A stretch of 45,059 bases of DNA from contig JAHFUR010000034.1 of the NCBI GenBank assembly GCA_023264995.1, positions 1 through 45,059 of the forward strand, in the 5' to 3' direction. Below are positions 30,872-41,090 of this stretch, piece by piece (within the stretch, counting starts at the first letter, position 1; the number at the start of each line of letters is the position of its first letter). Source of the DNA: Acidimicrobiia bacterium. GTDB lineage: Bacteria > Actinomycetota > Acidimicrobiia > Acidimicrobiales > AC-14. The notes beneath the pieces were generated by a model that was not told the DNA's origin, did no database searches, and was given only the letters and a program-made list of their open reading frames with translations. The translations under genes and the position numbers were made by a program.

Positions 30872-32083
30872 ATGAAGGTGAGTTCCCGGCACGCAGTACC
30901 CATGTTCACGGCCCTTGGCGCCGCTGTCGTCCTTGTGGCGTGCAGCAGCTCGTCGTCCACCAAGACCACCGCCACCACATCCGGTGGGAAGACCAACGTG
31001 TCCATCTCCGCGTCGGCCTTCACCGCCGACTTCTCGGCCATGGCCCAGCTGAAGTCCCTGGCGGCCCAGGGCAAGGGAAAGATCGCCGTCCTCCTTCCCG
31101 ACACCACGACCTCGGCCCGCTATGAGGCCTTTGACCGGCCCTACCTGACCAAGGCCTTCCAGGCCGCCGGCCTCACGGCCAGCGACTTCAAGATCGACAA
31201 CGCCCAGGGCAGCGCCAGCACCATGCAGACGCAGGCCGAGGCGGCCATCACCGAAGGGGCGAGCGTCCTGCTCGTCGACGCCATCGACTCAGGCAGCGGC
31301 GCGGCCATCGAGGCCAACGCCACGGCCAAGGGCGTCAAGGTCATCGACTACGACCGGCTGGTCAAGGGCGGCGCCGCCGGGCGGGTCTACGTGAGCTTCG
31401 ACAACGTCAAGGTCGGCCAGCTCATCGGCCAGGGCGAGATCGACTGCATCGCCTCATGGAACGTCCAGAAGCCGAACATCCTGGTCATGAACGGTGACCC
31501 GACGGACAACAATGCCAGCTTGTTCGCTCAGGGTTACAACGGCGTCTTGAAGCCGATGTTCGACAACAACACCTACGTAAAGGTCGGCGAACCGGCCGGC
31601 ACCTGGACCCCGTCGGTGGCGGCCACCACGTTCGACCAGCAGTACACGGCCCACAAGAACATCAATGCCGTGATCACGCCGAACGATGACAACGCCAACG
31701 CCGTCATCGCCCAGCTCCAGAAGCTCAACATCCCGGCCAAGACCTTCCCGACCACCGGTCAGGACGCGTCGTTGTCGGGCCTGCAGAACATCCTCAAGGG
31801 CTACCAGTGCGGCACGGTCTACAAGCCGATCTACCTCGAGGCCCAGGGTGCGGCCGCCGTCGCCCTCTACCTCCGGGCCGGGCAGACCCCGCCGGCGTCG
31901 CTGGTGAACGGCTCGACGCAGGACCCGTCGAACAACAGCGCCATCCCCTCGACGCTGCTGACCCCGGTCTGGGTGACCACCCAGAACCTGCAGGCCACCG
32001 TCGTCACTGACGGCGCGGTCAAGGTGTCCGACCTCTGCATCACCTCGCTGGCCAGCGCCTGCGCCACCGCGGGTATCAAGTAG
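30872..32083 (+). CDS. Xylose-type sugar ABC transporter substrate-binding lipoprotein
   Basis: A 403-residue lipoprotein (lipobox LVAC, Cys24, then a Ser/Thr linker). The type I periplasmic-binding fold follows: GKIAVLLPDTTTSARYEAFD, QTQAEAAITEGASVLLVDAID, GVKVIDYDRLVKGGAAGRVYVSFDN and PNDDNANAVIAQLQKL. VIDYDRL and YVSFDN resemble D-xylose-binding XylF. AGGAG lies upstream of the ATG at 30872. It begins the transporter operon (binding protein, ATPase, permease, oxidoreductase). The sugar itself cannot be fixed from sequence; xylose or a related pentose is the best guess. Confidence 0.9.
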   Translation: MKVSSRHAVPMFTALGAAVVLVACSSSSSTKTTATTSGGKTNVSISASAFTADFSAMAQLKSLAAQGKGKIAVLLPDTTTSARYEAFDRPYLTKAFQAAGLTASDFKIDNAQGSASTMQTQAEAAITEGASVLLVDAIDSGSGAAIEANATAKGVKVIDYDRLVKGGAAGRVYVSFDNVKVGQLIGQGEIDCIASWNVQKPNILVMNGDPTDNNASLFAQGYNGVLKPMFDNNTYVKVGEPAGTWTPSVAATTFDQQYTAHKNINAVITPNDDNANAVIAQLQKLNIPAKTFPTTGQDASLSGLQNILKGYQCGTVYKPIYLEAQGAAAVALYLRAGQTPPASLVNGSTQDPSNNSAIPSTLLTPVWVTTQNLQATVVTDGAVKVSDLCITSLASACATAGIK

Positions 32084-32088
32084 CACCA

Positions 32089-32934
32089 GTGAGCACCAAC
32101 ATGGCGCCGGCGCCGTCCGCGCCGTCCCCGTCGCCGGCAATGGGGCCGGCGGCGGGGGGTGGCGAGGCCCTCCTCAGCCTTCGGGGCATCTCCAAGCATT
32201 TCGGGCCTGTGCAGGCCTTGGCGGATGTCACCTTCGACATCCCCGCCGGCCGCGTCACCGCCCTCATCGGGGACAACGGGGCCGGGAAGTCGGTGCTGAT
32301 CAAGTGCATCGCCGGCATCCATGCTCCCGACGCCGGCGAGTTCCTGTGGGAGGGCCAGCCGGCCCACATCCGCAACCCGGTCGATGCCTCGACGCTCGGT
32401 ATCGAGACCGTCCACCAGGACCTCGCCCTGTGCAACAACCTCGACATTGTCCAGAACATGTTCCTCGGGCGCGAGCGGGTACGGCACCTGGCCCTCGACG
32501 AGGAGGACATGGAGAAGGCGGCGGCCAAGACGCTGGCCGGGTTGGCCGTCACCACGGTCCGCTCGATCCGCCAGCCGGTCGCCTCGCTCTCCGGCGGCCA
32601 ACGCCAGTCGGTGGCCATCGCCAAGGCCGTGCTCTGGAACTCGAAGCTGGTCATCATGGACGAACCCACCGCCGCCCTCGGCGTGGCCCAGACGGCGATG
32701 GTGCTGTCCCTTGTCCGGCGCCTGGCCGACCGGGGCCTGGCCGTGATGCTGGTGTCGCACAACATGAACGACGTGTTCGAGGTGGCCGACCGGGTGGCGG
32801 TCTTGCGGCTCGGCCGCTTGGTGACGGTCAAGCCGGCGGCCGAGCTCGACCGCCAGATCGTCGTGGACCTCATGACGACGGGCGCCTCCACCCGAGACGT
32901 CAACCCGCCGTCCCAACCGGGGGTGCAGCCATGA
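32089..32934 (+). CDS. Sugar ABC transporter ATP-binding protein (single domain)
   Basis: A 281-residue ATPase with Walker A GDNGAGKSV, signature LSGGQRQS, Walker B LVIMDEPTAALG and the switch His of VSHNMND. It is of the CUT2 class but has one ATPase domain, unlike the double-domain XylG/RbsA. It shares the HxxxxCxN(N/D)L pattern and overall order with the N-terminal domain of the kinase fusion. The start is GTG 32089 or ATG 32101; no binding site separates them. It lies five bases after the binding protein gene and overlaps the permease start as ATGA. Confidence 0.92.
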   Translation: MSTNMAPAPSAPSPSPAMGPAAGGGEALLSLRGISKHFGPVQALADVTFDIPAGRVTALIGDNGAGKSVLIKCIAGIHAPDAGEFLWEGQPAHIRNPVDASTLGIETVHQDLALCNNLDIVQNMFLGRERVRHLALDEEDMEKAAAKTLAGLAVTTVRSIRQPVASLSGGQRQSVAIAKAVLWNSKLVIMDEPTAALGVAQTAMVLSLVRRLADRGLAVMLVSHNMNDVFEVADRVAVLRLGRLVTVKPAAELDRQIVVDLMTTGASTRDVNPPSQPGVQP

Positions 32935-34232
32935 GCAAGATCGACGGGCTCCCGATGATCGGCGACCCGAACGCCGAGGGTGCCCTCGCCGACGCCAGCG
33001 CCGGGGCCGACATCGCCGTCGGCCCCGAGCTGGTGGCCAACTCGCTGGGCGAGTACCTGCGGGTCGCAGTCTCACGGGTCAAGGGCGGCGACAGCGGCAT
33101 CCTCCCCGTCGTCGGTGGCCTCATTCTCATCTCCGCCCTGTTCCAGTCGTTGAACTCCCACTTCCTCACGTCGGGGAACCTGGTCAACCTTCTCATCCAG
33201 GGGGCGGTGTTCATGCTCCTGGCCATGGGCCAGGTGTACGCCCTGCTCCTCGGGGAGATCGACCTCTCGATCGGCTTCGTCAGCGGCATCGGCGGCATCG
33301 TCACCGCCGAGCTGGTCAAGCAGTCGACCGGGTGGCCGTGGTGGGCGGCCATCATCGTCGCCCTTCTCGTCTGCGCCACGATCGGCGCCGTCCAGGGGAC
33401 GATCATCACCCGGGTCGGGCTCCCGTCGTTCGTGGTGACCCTGGCCGGGCTCCTTGGCTTCCAGGGGGTCATGCTGCTGATCCTCGGCAACGGCGGGTCG
33501 GTGCCGATCAACGACAAGGTCATCAACGACCTGGCCAGCGGCAACCTCACGCCGGCCGCCACCTGGGCCGTACTCCTCGGGGTGGTCGCCGCTTTCGGGG
33601 TGCGCACCTGGCGGCGAGAGGAGGGCCGGCGGGCGAGCGGGCTCGTGGCCCCGCCCCGTAGCCTCACCGTGGTCAAGGTCGCCGGCGCCCTGGGTGCCGC
33701 CGTCGTCGTCGCCCTGATCTGCAATGCCGACCGGGGCACGCTGGTGCCGATCCGGGGCCTGCCCTGGGTGGTCCTCATCGTGCTCGCCGTCCTGACGGCC
33801 TGGACGCTGCTCCTCGGGCGGACCAAGTTCGGCCGCTACGTGTACGCCATCGGCGGCAACGCCGAGGCCGCTCGCCGGGCCGGCGTCCGCCTGGCGCGCA
33901 TCCGCACCATGGCCTTCACGCTGTCGTCGTTCACCGCCGGCATCGCGGGCATCGTCTACGCCTCCCGCTTGCGGTCGGTGTCGACGGCCCTCGACGGGGG
34001 CACGCTCGTGCTCTACGCCGTCGCCGCCGCGGTGATCGGCGGGGCCAGCCTGTTCGGCGGCCGGGGCAAGGCCATCCACGCGGTCCTCGGGGGCCTGGTC
34101 ATTGCCGCCATCGACAACGGCATGGGCCTGCAGGGCTACAGCGCGGCGGCGAAGTACGTGGTCACCGCACTCGTCCTCCTGGCCGCCGTCACCATCGACG
34201 CCGTCGCCCGCCGGGGCCGAACATCACGATAG
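32931..34232 (+). CDS. Sugar ABC transporter permease (XylH/RbsC type)
   Basis: A 433-residue permease with a cytoplasmic N-terminal tail of about 55 residues and 10 or more transmembrane helices. Family markers are YALLLGEIDLSIGFVSGIGG, RVGLPSFVVTLAGLLGFQG and GRYVYAIGGNAEAARRAGV (the loop contacting the ATPase), then GIAGIVYASRLRSVS and VIGGASLFGGRGKAIHAVLGG. A helix-poor loop between about 210 and 250 (RTWRREEGRRASG) is longer than in RbsC, as in XylH. It would form the channel with the single-domain ATPase and perhaps with the kinase-fused ATPase. Confidence 0.93.
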   Translation: MSKIDGLPMIGDPNAEGALADASAGADIAVGPELVANSLGEYLRVAVSRVKGGDSGILPVVGGLILISALFQSLNSHFLTSGNLVNLLIQGAVFMLLAMGQVYALLLGEIDLSIGFVSGIGGIVTAELVKQSTGWPWWAAIIVALLVCATIGAVQGTIITRVGLPSFVVTLAGLLGFQGVMLLILGNGGSVPINDKVINDLASGNLTPAATWAVLLGVVAAFGVRTWRREEGRRASGLVAPPRSLTVVKVAGALGAAVVVALICNADRGTLVPIRGLPWVVLIVLAVLTAWTLLLGRTKFGRYVYAIGGNAEAARRAGVRLARIRTMAFTLSSFTAGIAGIVYASRLRSVSTALDGGTLVLYAVAAAVIGGASLFGGRGKAIHAVLGGLVIAAIDNGMGLQGYSAAAKYVVTALVLLAAVTIDAVARRGRTSR

Positions 34233-34261
34233 GGACCGCCGCTCCCGTCCGGGCCGCCCTG

Positions 34262-35296
34262 GTGGGGTACGGCCTGGCCGGGCGGGTCTTCCATGCCCCG
34301 TTCATCGAGGCCGTACCAGGCATCGAGCTGGCGGCCATCGTGACCACCGACGCCGGCCGGCAGGCCGATGCCCGCGCCGCCCATCCGGGGGTGGTCATCG
34401 TCGAGGGCACGGCCGCCCTCTGGCCTGCGGTGGCGGACCTCGGGATCGACCTCGTCGTCGTGGCCGCGCCGAACCGGGCCCACGCGCCCGTCGCCCTGGC
34501 CGCGCTCGGCGCCGGCCTTGGTGTCGTGGTCGACAAGCCCTTTGCGGCCACCGCGGCAGACGGGGCCCGGGTCGCGGCCGAGGCCGCGGGCCGAGGACTG
34601 TTCCTGAGCGTCTTCCACAACCGGCGCTGGGACGGCGACTTCCTCACCGTCCGCCGACTGGTCGAGTCCGGATCCCTCGGCGACGTCTGGCGGTTCGAGT
34701 CCCGCTACGAGCGGTGGCGGCCTGACCGCACGCTGGACAGTTGGAAGGAGCGAGCCGACCCCCAGGATGCGGGCGGCATCCTGGCCGACCTGGGCAGCCA
34801 CCTCATCGACCAGGCCATCGTGCTCCTCGGCCGGCCCGTCTCGGTCGACGCCGAGCTCTGCCGGCGCCGGCCCGGCGCCCTGGTCGACGACGACTCCTTC
34901 GTCGCCCTGAACCACGCGGGCGGGGCCACGTCGCACCTTTGGGCCAGCTCGACGGCCAGCCGCCCCGGGCCCCGCTTCCGTGTCCTCGGGTCGCGGGCCG
35001 GCTATGTGGCGTGGGGGATGGACCCGCAGGAACGGGACCTGCGCGCCGGCCTGCTCCCTCGGGGCGCCGGCTGGGGCGAGGTGCCGGAGCCGGCGTGGGG
35101 CACAGTGGGCGCCGGCGACGCAGCCACTCCCGTCCCGACCGAGCCTGGCGACTACGGCCGGTTCTACGAGGGGGTGGTGGCAGCGCTCCGACACGGCGCC
35201 TCGCCGCCGGTCGACCCCGCCGATGCCGTCGCCACGCTGGAGGTGATCGACGCCGCCCGCCGGAGCGCGGCCCTCGGCCGGCGTGTCGCCGTCTGA
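34262..35296 (+). CDS. Gfo/Idh/MocA family oxidoreductase
   Basis: A 344-residue NAD(P)-dependent sugar dehydrogenase-like protein. The Rossmann motif GYGLAGRVFHAPF, VVAAPNRAHAPVALAAL, the DKPFA motif (equivalent to EKP) and DLGSHLIDQA are typical of the family; the last holds the catalytic acid/His region. The first standard start codon is GTG 34262, but the usual first strand (RAALVGYG) is encoded just before it, so translation may begin a few codons earlier at a rare start overlapping the permease end. As last gene of the sugar operon, it may oxidise the imported sugar. Confidence 0.88.
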   Translation: MGYGLAGRVFHAPFIEAVPGIELAAIVTTDAGRQADARAAHPGVVIVEGTAALWPAVADLGIDLVVVAAPNRAHAPVALAALGAGLGVVVDKPFAATAADGARVAAEAAGRGLFLSVFHNRRWDGDFLTVRRLVESGSLGDVWRFESRYERWRPDRTLDSWKERADPQDAGGILADLGSHLIDQAIVLLGRPVSVDAELCRRRPGALVDDDSFVALNHAGGATSHLWASSTASRPGPRFRVLGSRAGYVAWGMDPQERDLRAGLLPRGAGWGEVPEPAWGTVGAGDAATPVPTEPGDYGRFYEGVVAALRHGASPPVDPADAVATLEVIDAARRSAALGRRVAV

Positions 35297-35308
35297 TTCA
35301 CTGACCGG

Positions 35309-35518
35309 ATGATCACGGCCTTCGGGGCGCTCGCCGTCACCTTCATGATGGCCATGTACGCCCTGGAGCGCCGGGGGCCCCGGTTCGTCCTGGCCTTCGC
35401 CGGCGGGTGTGTGCTGTCGAGCACCTACGGGTTCCTCTCCGGCGCCTGGCCCTTCGGGGTGGTCGAACTGGTCTGGGCCGGCGTGGCACTGGGGCGCTGG
35501 CGCGAACGCAACGGCTGA
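35309..35518 (+). CDS. Small two-helix membrane protein
   Basis: A 69-residue protein with two hydrophobic helices (FGALAVTFMMAMYAL and FVLAFAGGCVLSSTYGF) and a third weaker one (VVELVWAGVALG), ending in a basic tail. I do not recognise a named family, though similar small proteins are common in actinobacteria. It starts 12 bases after the oxidoreductase and precedes the LuxR regulator. Confidence 0.65.
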   Translation: MITAFGALAVTFMMAMYALERRGPRFVLAFAGGCVLSSTYGFLSGAWPFGVVELVWAGVALGRWRERNG

Positions 35519-35579
35519 CCGCCGGGCGGCGGCCTCGGGAGCCCGCCCACCGCCTCCCTGTCCGCGCGAGCATCCTCGG

Positions 35580-38339
35580 GTGCGCAGCCCGCTCCTCGTC
35601 GGCCGTACCGACCAGCTCGGAGTCCTCTCGGCCGCCGCCGAGGCGGCACGGGCGGGTCGGGGCTCGTGGCTGACGATCCTGGGCGAAGCCGGGATCGGCA
35701 AGTCGCGCCTCGCGGCCGACTTCGCCCTCAGCCGGTCCGAGGGCACGGCGGCGGCCATCGGCCGCGCCTCGTCAGTCGACCGCACCACACCCCACCGACC
35801 GCTGGCCGAAGCGGTGCTGTCGGCCGCCCGTTCCATCGGGCCGCCGGCCGCCGACCACCCCGCCGCTCCCTACGCCGCCGCCCTGTCCCACTTCGTCCCC
35901 CACTGGCGGGTCGGCCCGGCGGAGGTGGCGCAGGAGTCGCCCGCCATCCTCGGGGAGTCGCTGCTGGTCGTCCTGGGATGGCTGGCCGGCGACCGAGACG
36001 CCGTCCTGGTCCTCGACGACCTCCATTGGGCCGACAGCGCCACGCTGGCCGTGTGCGACTACCTCGCCGACCACGCCGGCAGCTCGAAGGTGCTCGTCGT
36101 GGCCACGGCGCGGACCGGCGAGGTCGTCCCCGCACTTGAGGCCATCATCGCCCGATGGCCCACGCTCGTCCTCGGCCCGCTGTCCGACGACGAGGTCAGG
36201 AGCCTCGTGGAATCGTGCCTGGGCGCCGCACCCGAGCCGGCGCTGCTCAGCCGGGTACGTCACGCCGCCGGCGGGCTACCGCTCCTCGTCGAGGACCTCG
36301 TCGACGTCGGGGCCCCCGCCGACACGCGTTTCGGCGCCTTGGTGCGCCAACGGTTCCGGGCGCTTGCGCCGGGCGCCCGGCGGGGTGTCGTGGCCGCAGC
36401 CATGCTCGGCGAGCGCTTCGAGTGGGACGACCTGGCGGCGTCGGTGCGACCGGGCGGGGTGGATCCTTCGTCGGTGGTGGACGCAGGGCAGGCGGCCCAG
36501 CTCATCGAGCACGACGCCGACGGCCTCCGTTTCCGGCACGCCCTGACCCGCGAGGTCGTACTGGCCGACGCCGGCTCGTTGGCACACGAGCTGACGGCGG
36601 CGGTCGCCGGGGCGCTCGAAGCGTCACCGGCCCCCGGGTCGGCAGCCCGGGCCGCCGAGCTGTGGGCCGGCTTGGGCGAGCTGGACCGGGCGGCTCACCT
36701 GCTCGAGCGCGCCGCGGTGGCAGCGCGCACCGAGGGTGCTCCCGGCCTGGCCCTCGACCTCCTCGACCGCGCCCTTGAGCTGGCGCCGGACCGGGCGACG
36801 CAAACCCGAGTCGGCGTCAGCCGCCTGGCCCAGCTCACGGCGAACGGGCGGGCCGCCGATGCCAAGGCCGCCGGCGTCGGCCTCCTCGACGCCACTGCGC
36901 ACGATCGCCCGTCCCAGCGGCGGGTGCGCACGCTCCTCGCCCGCTCGTCGCTCGACGCCGGCGACGCCCTCGCCGCCACCGTCCACCTCGACGCCGTCGC
37001 ACTCGATGCCGGCGTCCGAGCGGAGGTGCTCGTGCTCCGCTCCCGCGCCGCACTGCAGTCGTCGGCCCGAGACCGCCGATCGGTCGCCGAGCACCTCGCC
37101 CACCAGGCGGTCGGCGCCGCCGATGCCGAAGCTCGGCCCGACCTGGCTTGTGAGGCGCTCGACCTCGCCGCCCGGTGCGCGAGGAGCCGTTCGATGGCCG
37201 ACGCCGACGCCCTCCTCCGGCGGGCGCTGGCCATCGCCGAGGATCATCACCTGGCGTCATGGCGGCTCCGCCTGCTGAACGAGCTCGGTACGGTCGACAT
37301 GCTGCGCACCGCCGACGGGGACCGGCTGCACCGGGCGTTCGACGAGGCGATGGCACTCGGGGCACTCGACGTCGCCGCCGGTACGGCGCTGAACGTCGCC
37401 GCGATGCACGCCATGCGTGGCGAGCTCGACGCGGCACGCGACACCGCCGAGCGGGCCCGGGGGATGGCGACCCGGCTGGGGCTCCGCCCGCTCGTCGCCG
37501 CCGCATGGGTGACCGAAGGGCTGACCTTCGGGTTCCGGGGCGATCGGCAAGGTCTCGAACGCCGCCTGAAGGCGGCCGCCGACCTCGCCCCCGGTGACGC
37601 CGACCTCGGTGCCTTTGCGTGGGGGGCCGGTCGGGGCCTGTGCGCTCTGCTCAGGGAGGAGCGCGACGACGCCGTCCATGCCTTCCGCAGGGCGGTGCAG
37701 GTCGATGCCCCCGTCGGGTCTCTCGACACCGGCTCAGGCCCCCTGCTCCTGGTCCTGGCCGCAAGCGGGGCGGCGACCGCTGACGACCACGATGCGGCGA
37801 AGGCGGCGGCAACTCCCGGGGCGGGATGGTCCGACCTCTGGCTCGGCTTCGGCGAGGCCGCGGTCGCCGGTCAGCAGGGAGACGCCGCCGGCGCCGCGGC
37901 GTGCTTCGGCGCCGCCGACGTCGCGGCCCGGCGTCACCCCTTGTTCCGGGCGATCGGGTTACGCCTGCTGGCCGAGCCCGCACTCCGTGACGGCTGGGGT
38001 GACCCGGCCGGCTGGTTGCGCGAAGCCGAGGCCGAGTTTGTCGCCGGGGGCCAGGAACGCATCGCCGGGGCATGTCGCTCGCTGCTCAGGCGCACAGGGT
38101 CGACGGCGACCCGTCGCCGCGGCGCCGACCGGGACCTACCGCGCCAGCTGCTGGAAGCCGGCGTGACAGCGCGCGAAGCGGAGGTCCTCACGCTGGTGGG
38201 CGAGCGCCTCACCAACAAGGAGATCGCCGCCCGGCTCTACCTTTCGGCCCGCACCGTGGAAAAGCACGTCGCCAGCCTCCTGGCCAAGCTCGGCGTTCCC
38301 GACCGGAGCGAGCTGGCCCGGAGCGCGTCCCGAACCTGA
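35580..38339 (+). CDS. LAL-type (large ATP-binding) LuxR-family regulator
   Basis: A 919-residue regulator of the MalT/LAL kind. An N-terminal AAA-type NTPase has LLVGRTDQL, Walker A GEAGIGKS (35-42) and Walker B VLVLDDLHWAD (about 140-150). The middle is a long Ala-rich array of helical repeats, probably TPR-like. The C-terminal LuxR helix-turn-helix has AGVTAREAEVLTLVGERLTN, KEIAARLYLSARTVEKHVAS and LLAKLGVPDRSEL. Such proteins couple ATP and inducer binding to transcription activation. The GTG at 35580 is chosen because the family begins with LLVGR near the N-terminus. It lies beside the sugar operon and may regulate carbohydrate genes, which is an inference. Confidence 0.9.
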   Translation: MRSPLLVGRTDQLGVLSAAAEAARAGRGSWLTILGEAGIGKSRLAADFALSRSEGTAAAIGRASSVDRTTPHRPLAEAVLSAARSIGPPAADHPAAPYAAALSHFVPHWRVGPAEVAQESPAILGESLLVVLGWLAGDRDAVLVLDDLHWADSATLAVCDYLADHAGSSKVLVVATARTGEVVPALEAIIARWPTLVLGPLSDDEVRSLVESCLGAAPEPALLSRVRHAAGGLPLLVEDLVDVGAPADTRFGALVRQRFRALAPGARRGVVAAAMLGERFEWDDLAASVRPGGVDPSSVVDAGQAAQLIEHDADGLRFRHALTREVVLADAGSLAHELTAAVAGALEASPAPGSAARAAELWAGLGELDRAAHLLERAAVAARTEGAPGLALDLLDRALELAPDRATQTRVGVSRLAQLTANGRAADAKAAGVGLLDATAHDRPSQRRVRTLLARSSLDAGDALAATVHLDAVALDAGVRAEVLVLRSRAALQSSARDRRSVAEHLAHQAVGAADAEARPDLACEALDLAARCARSRSMADADALLRRALAIAEDHHLASWRLRLLNELGTVDMLRTADGDRLHRAFDEAMALGALDVAAGTALNVAAMHAMRGELDAARDTAERARGMATRLGLRPLVAAAWVTEGLTFGFRGDRQGLERRLKAAADLAPGDADLGAFAWGAGRGLCALLREERDDAVHAFRRAVQVDAPVGSLDTGSGPLLLVLAASGAATADDHDAAKAAATPGAGWSDLWLGFGEAAVAGQQGDAAGAAACFGAADVAARRHPLFRAIGLRLLAEPALRDGWGDPAGWLREAEAEFVAGGQERIAGACRSLLRRTGSTATRRRGADRDLPRQLLEAGVTAREAEVLTLVGERLTNKEIAARLYLSARTVEKHVASLLAKLGVPDRSELARSASRT

Positions 38340-38441
38340 CGCCAGGATGGGGGCACTCCACCCATGTGGTGCGAGAGAAAAGGGCGGAGGATGGCGACAG
38401 CCCGCCACCGAGGCGGCGCCTCGGTCCTTGAGGAGGACACC

Positions 38442-38732
38442 ATGCCCATCGTTGCCGTGTTCGAGTTCCCCGGCGAGGACGTCGCCAAGTACCACAAGGT
38501 CTTCGAGGTCGGCGGCGCCCCGATCCTCGACCAGCCCAAGCGTCTGAGCCACATCTGCTACCTGACCGGCACCGGGTGGACCGTCGTCGACGTCTGGGAG
38601 GACGAGGCCTCCTTTGCCGCGTTCGGCGAGGTCATCGGCCCGGCCACGGTCCAGGCCGGGCTCGACGCCAAGCCGCTGGTGTACCCCCTGGAGGGGACCA
38701 TCGCCGCCGACGGCACCCGGGCGACGTACTGA
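38442..38732 (+). CDS. Small dimeric alpha/beta-barrel-like protein
   Basis: A 96-residue protein. The strand-helix pattern VAVFEFPGEDVAKYHKVF, HICYLTGTGWTVVDVWEDEASFAAF and a C-terminal strand with PLEG resembles ABM/EthD-like ferredoxin-fold proteins, a diverse group that includes monooxygenases and stress proteins. No catalytic residue can be named. A strong GAGGAGG stands before the ATG at 38442. Its 3' end meets the nitrogen operon at a hairpin terminator. Confidence 0.7.
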   Translation: MPIVAVFEFPGEDVAKYHKVFEVGGAPILDQPKRLSHICYLTGTGWTVVDVWEDEASFAAFGEVIGPATVQAGLDAKPLVYPLEGTIAADGTRATY

Positions 38733-38740
38733 GCCGGTGG

Positions 38741-38781
38741 GGGTGATGGGGGGCTCGCACGCCGCCGGCCCTCCATCACCC
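38741..38781. terminator. Bidirectional terminator hairpin
   Basis: GGGTGATGG (38741-38749) pairs perfectly with CCATCACCC (38773-38781). After one mismatch, GGGC/GCCC extends the stem by four pairs, leaving a 14-base loop. It lies between two convergent genes. Confidence 0.65.
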
Positions 38782-38806
38782 TGCCGGGCGACCGCCGGCG
38801 AGCCCG

Positions 38807-39509
<703 letters not shown>

Positions 39510-39513
<4 letters not shown>

Positions 39514-41090
39514 ACGCTCGATTCCAGGTCGGCCGCTTCCGGCTTGGCGCCCAGGGCCGACCTCCCCGGGAAGCCCGCCGGCGTGGTGTAGGTGGTGCCC
39601 TGCCCGAACTCCAGGTGGTAGGCGGTGGTGCCGTGCTCGTGGATGTCGAGGCCCTCCTGCTCGCCCTCCTTGCTGACCCGGAGGCCCCAGTCGCCCTTGA
39701 TGGCCATGATGGCCTTCATGATCACCATGGACACGCTGAACACCACGATCACGCAGGTGATGCTGCCGATGAGCTGGGTGCGGAGCTGGGCGGTCCCCCC
39801 TCCGTAGAAGAGGCCGGTCACGACGGTACTGGTATCGGCACCCGTCGACGTCGGGATACCGAACGCTCCAGTGGCGAAAAGACCGACGGAGATCGTCCCC
39901 CAGATGCCGGCACAACCGTGCACAGCGACGGCGCCGATCGGGTCGTCCCAGCGCCGGGCCTCCATGAAGTCGACAGCCAGGGGGACGACGATGCCGGCGA
40001 CCCCGCCGATGAGGATGGCGCCCCCCGGTGAGACCCAGTAACACGGCGCGGTGATGGCCACCAGCCCGCCGAGGAACCCGTTCAACGACATGCCCAGGTC
40101 CCACTTCTTCGATCTCGGGTAGACGAAGAGCACGGCGATCATGCCGCCGGCGCAGGCGGCCAGCGTGGTGTTGGCCGCCACCCGCCCGATGCCCTCCCAG
40201 TCCATGGCGGAGAGGGTGGAGCCGGGGTTGAACCCGTACCAGCCGAACCACAGGATCACGGCGCCGATAGCCGCGATGTTCAGGTCGTGCGGGGGAGTTG
40301 GGCCGCCGCCGTCCTTGGTGAACTTGCGCCCCAGGCGTGGGCCCAGCGTGATGCAGCCGGCCAGGGCGATGAACCCGCCGACGGTGTGGACCACCGTGGA
40401 ACCAGCGAAGTCACGGAAGACGGTGCCGCCGGCCAGGCCGTGGAACCAGCCCATCGTGTTGCCCAACCAGCCCCCCGGTCCCCAAACCCAGTGCCCGAAG
40501 ATCGGGTAGATGAACCCCGAGACGCACGTGCTGTAGAGGATGTCGCCCTTGAAGCCGGTGCGGCCCACCATGGCGCCCGACGTGATCGTCGAGGCCGTGT
40601 CGGCGAAGGCGAACTGGAAGAGGAAGAAGGCGAGGAACGCGACTCCGGTGGTCCCGTAGGCGGGGGTGGCCCCGTGCAGGAAGAAGTTGCTGTGCCCGAT
40701 CAGGCCGTTGCCCGTGCCGAACTGGAAGGCGAACCCGAAGGCGAAGTACAGGAGCCCGCAGAGGCAGGTGTCGAAGACGCACTCCATCATGATGTTCACC
40801 GACTCCCGAGACCGGGCGAAGCCCGCTTCGAGGGCCATGAACCCGGCCTGCATGAAGAACACGAGGAACGCTGTCACCAGCACCCACACGGTGTTGATCG
40901 GGCTGATCAGATCGCTGGCCTGCTGCGCGCTCTGGCCCAGGGCAGATGCTCCGGCCGCCGTCTCGAAGAGCATGCCGAACGCCTTCATGACGCCGAGGAT
41001 CGACAGGATCCCGAGCAGCTTGCCCCCCAGGATCAGGCCGAAGATCCGGCGGGTCTCCTGCTGGCGGAATTTCCGGAGTCTGTTTCGCAT
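39510..41090 (-). CDS. amt: Ammonium transporter
   Basis: A 526-residue Amt/MEP/Rh protein with 11 or more helices. Markers: FMQAGFMALEAGFARSRESVN, FADTASTITSGAMVGRT, STVVHTVGGFIALAG (His235) and AVAVHGCAGIWGTISVG (His391), the latter two giving the twin histidines of the pore, and LWFGWYGFNPGST. The C-terminal tail (KEGEQEGLDIHEHGTTAYH) carries the usual regulatory segment contacted by PII. An extra hydrophobic N-terminal helix (FGLILGGKLLGILSILGV) makes it longer than AmtB. The ATG at 41088-41090 is eight bases after a TACCGT box on the minus strand. First gene of the amt - winged helix - PII operon. Confidence 0.94.
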
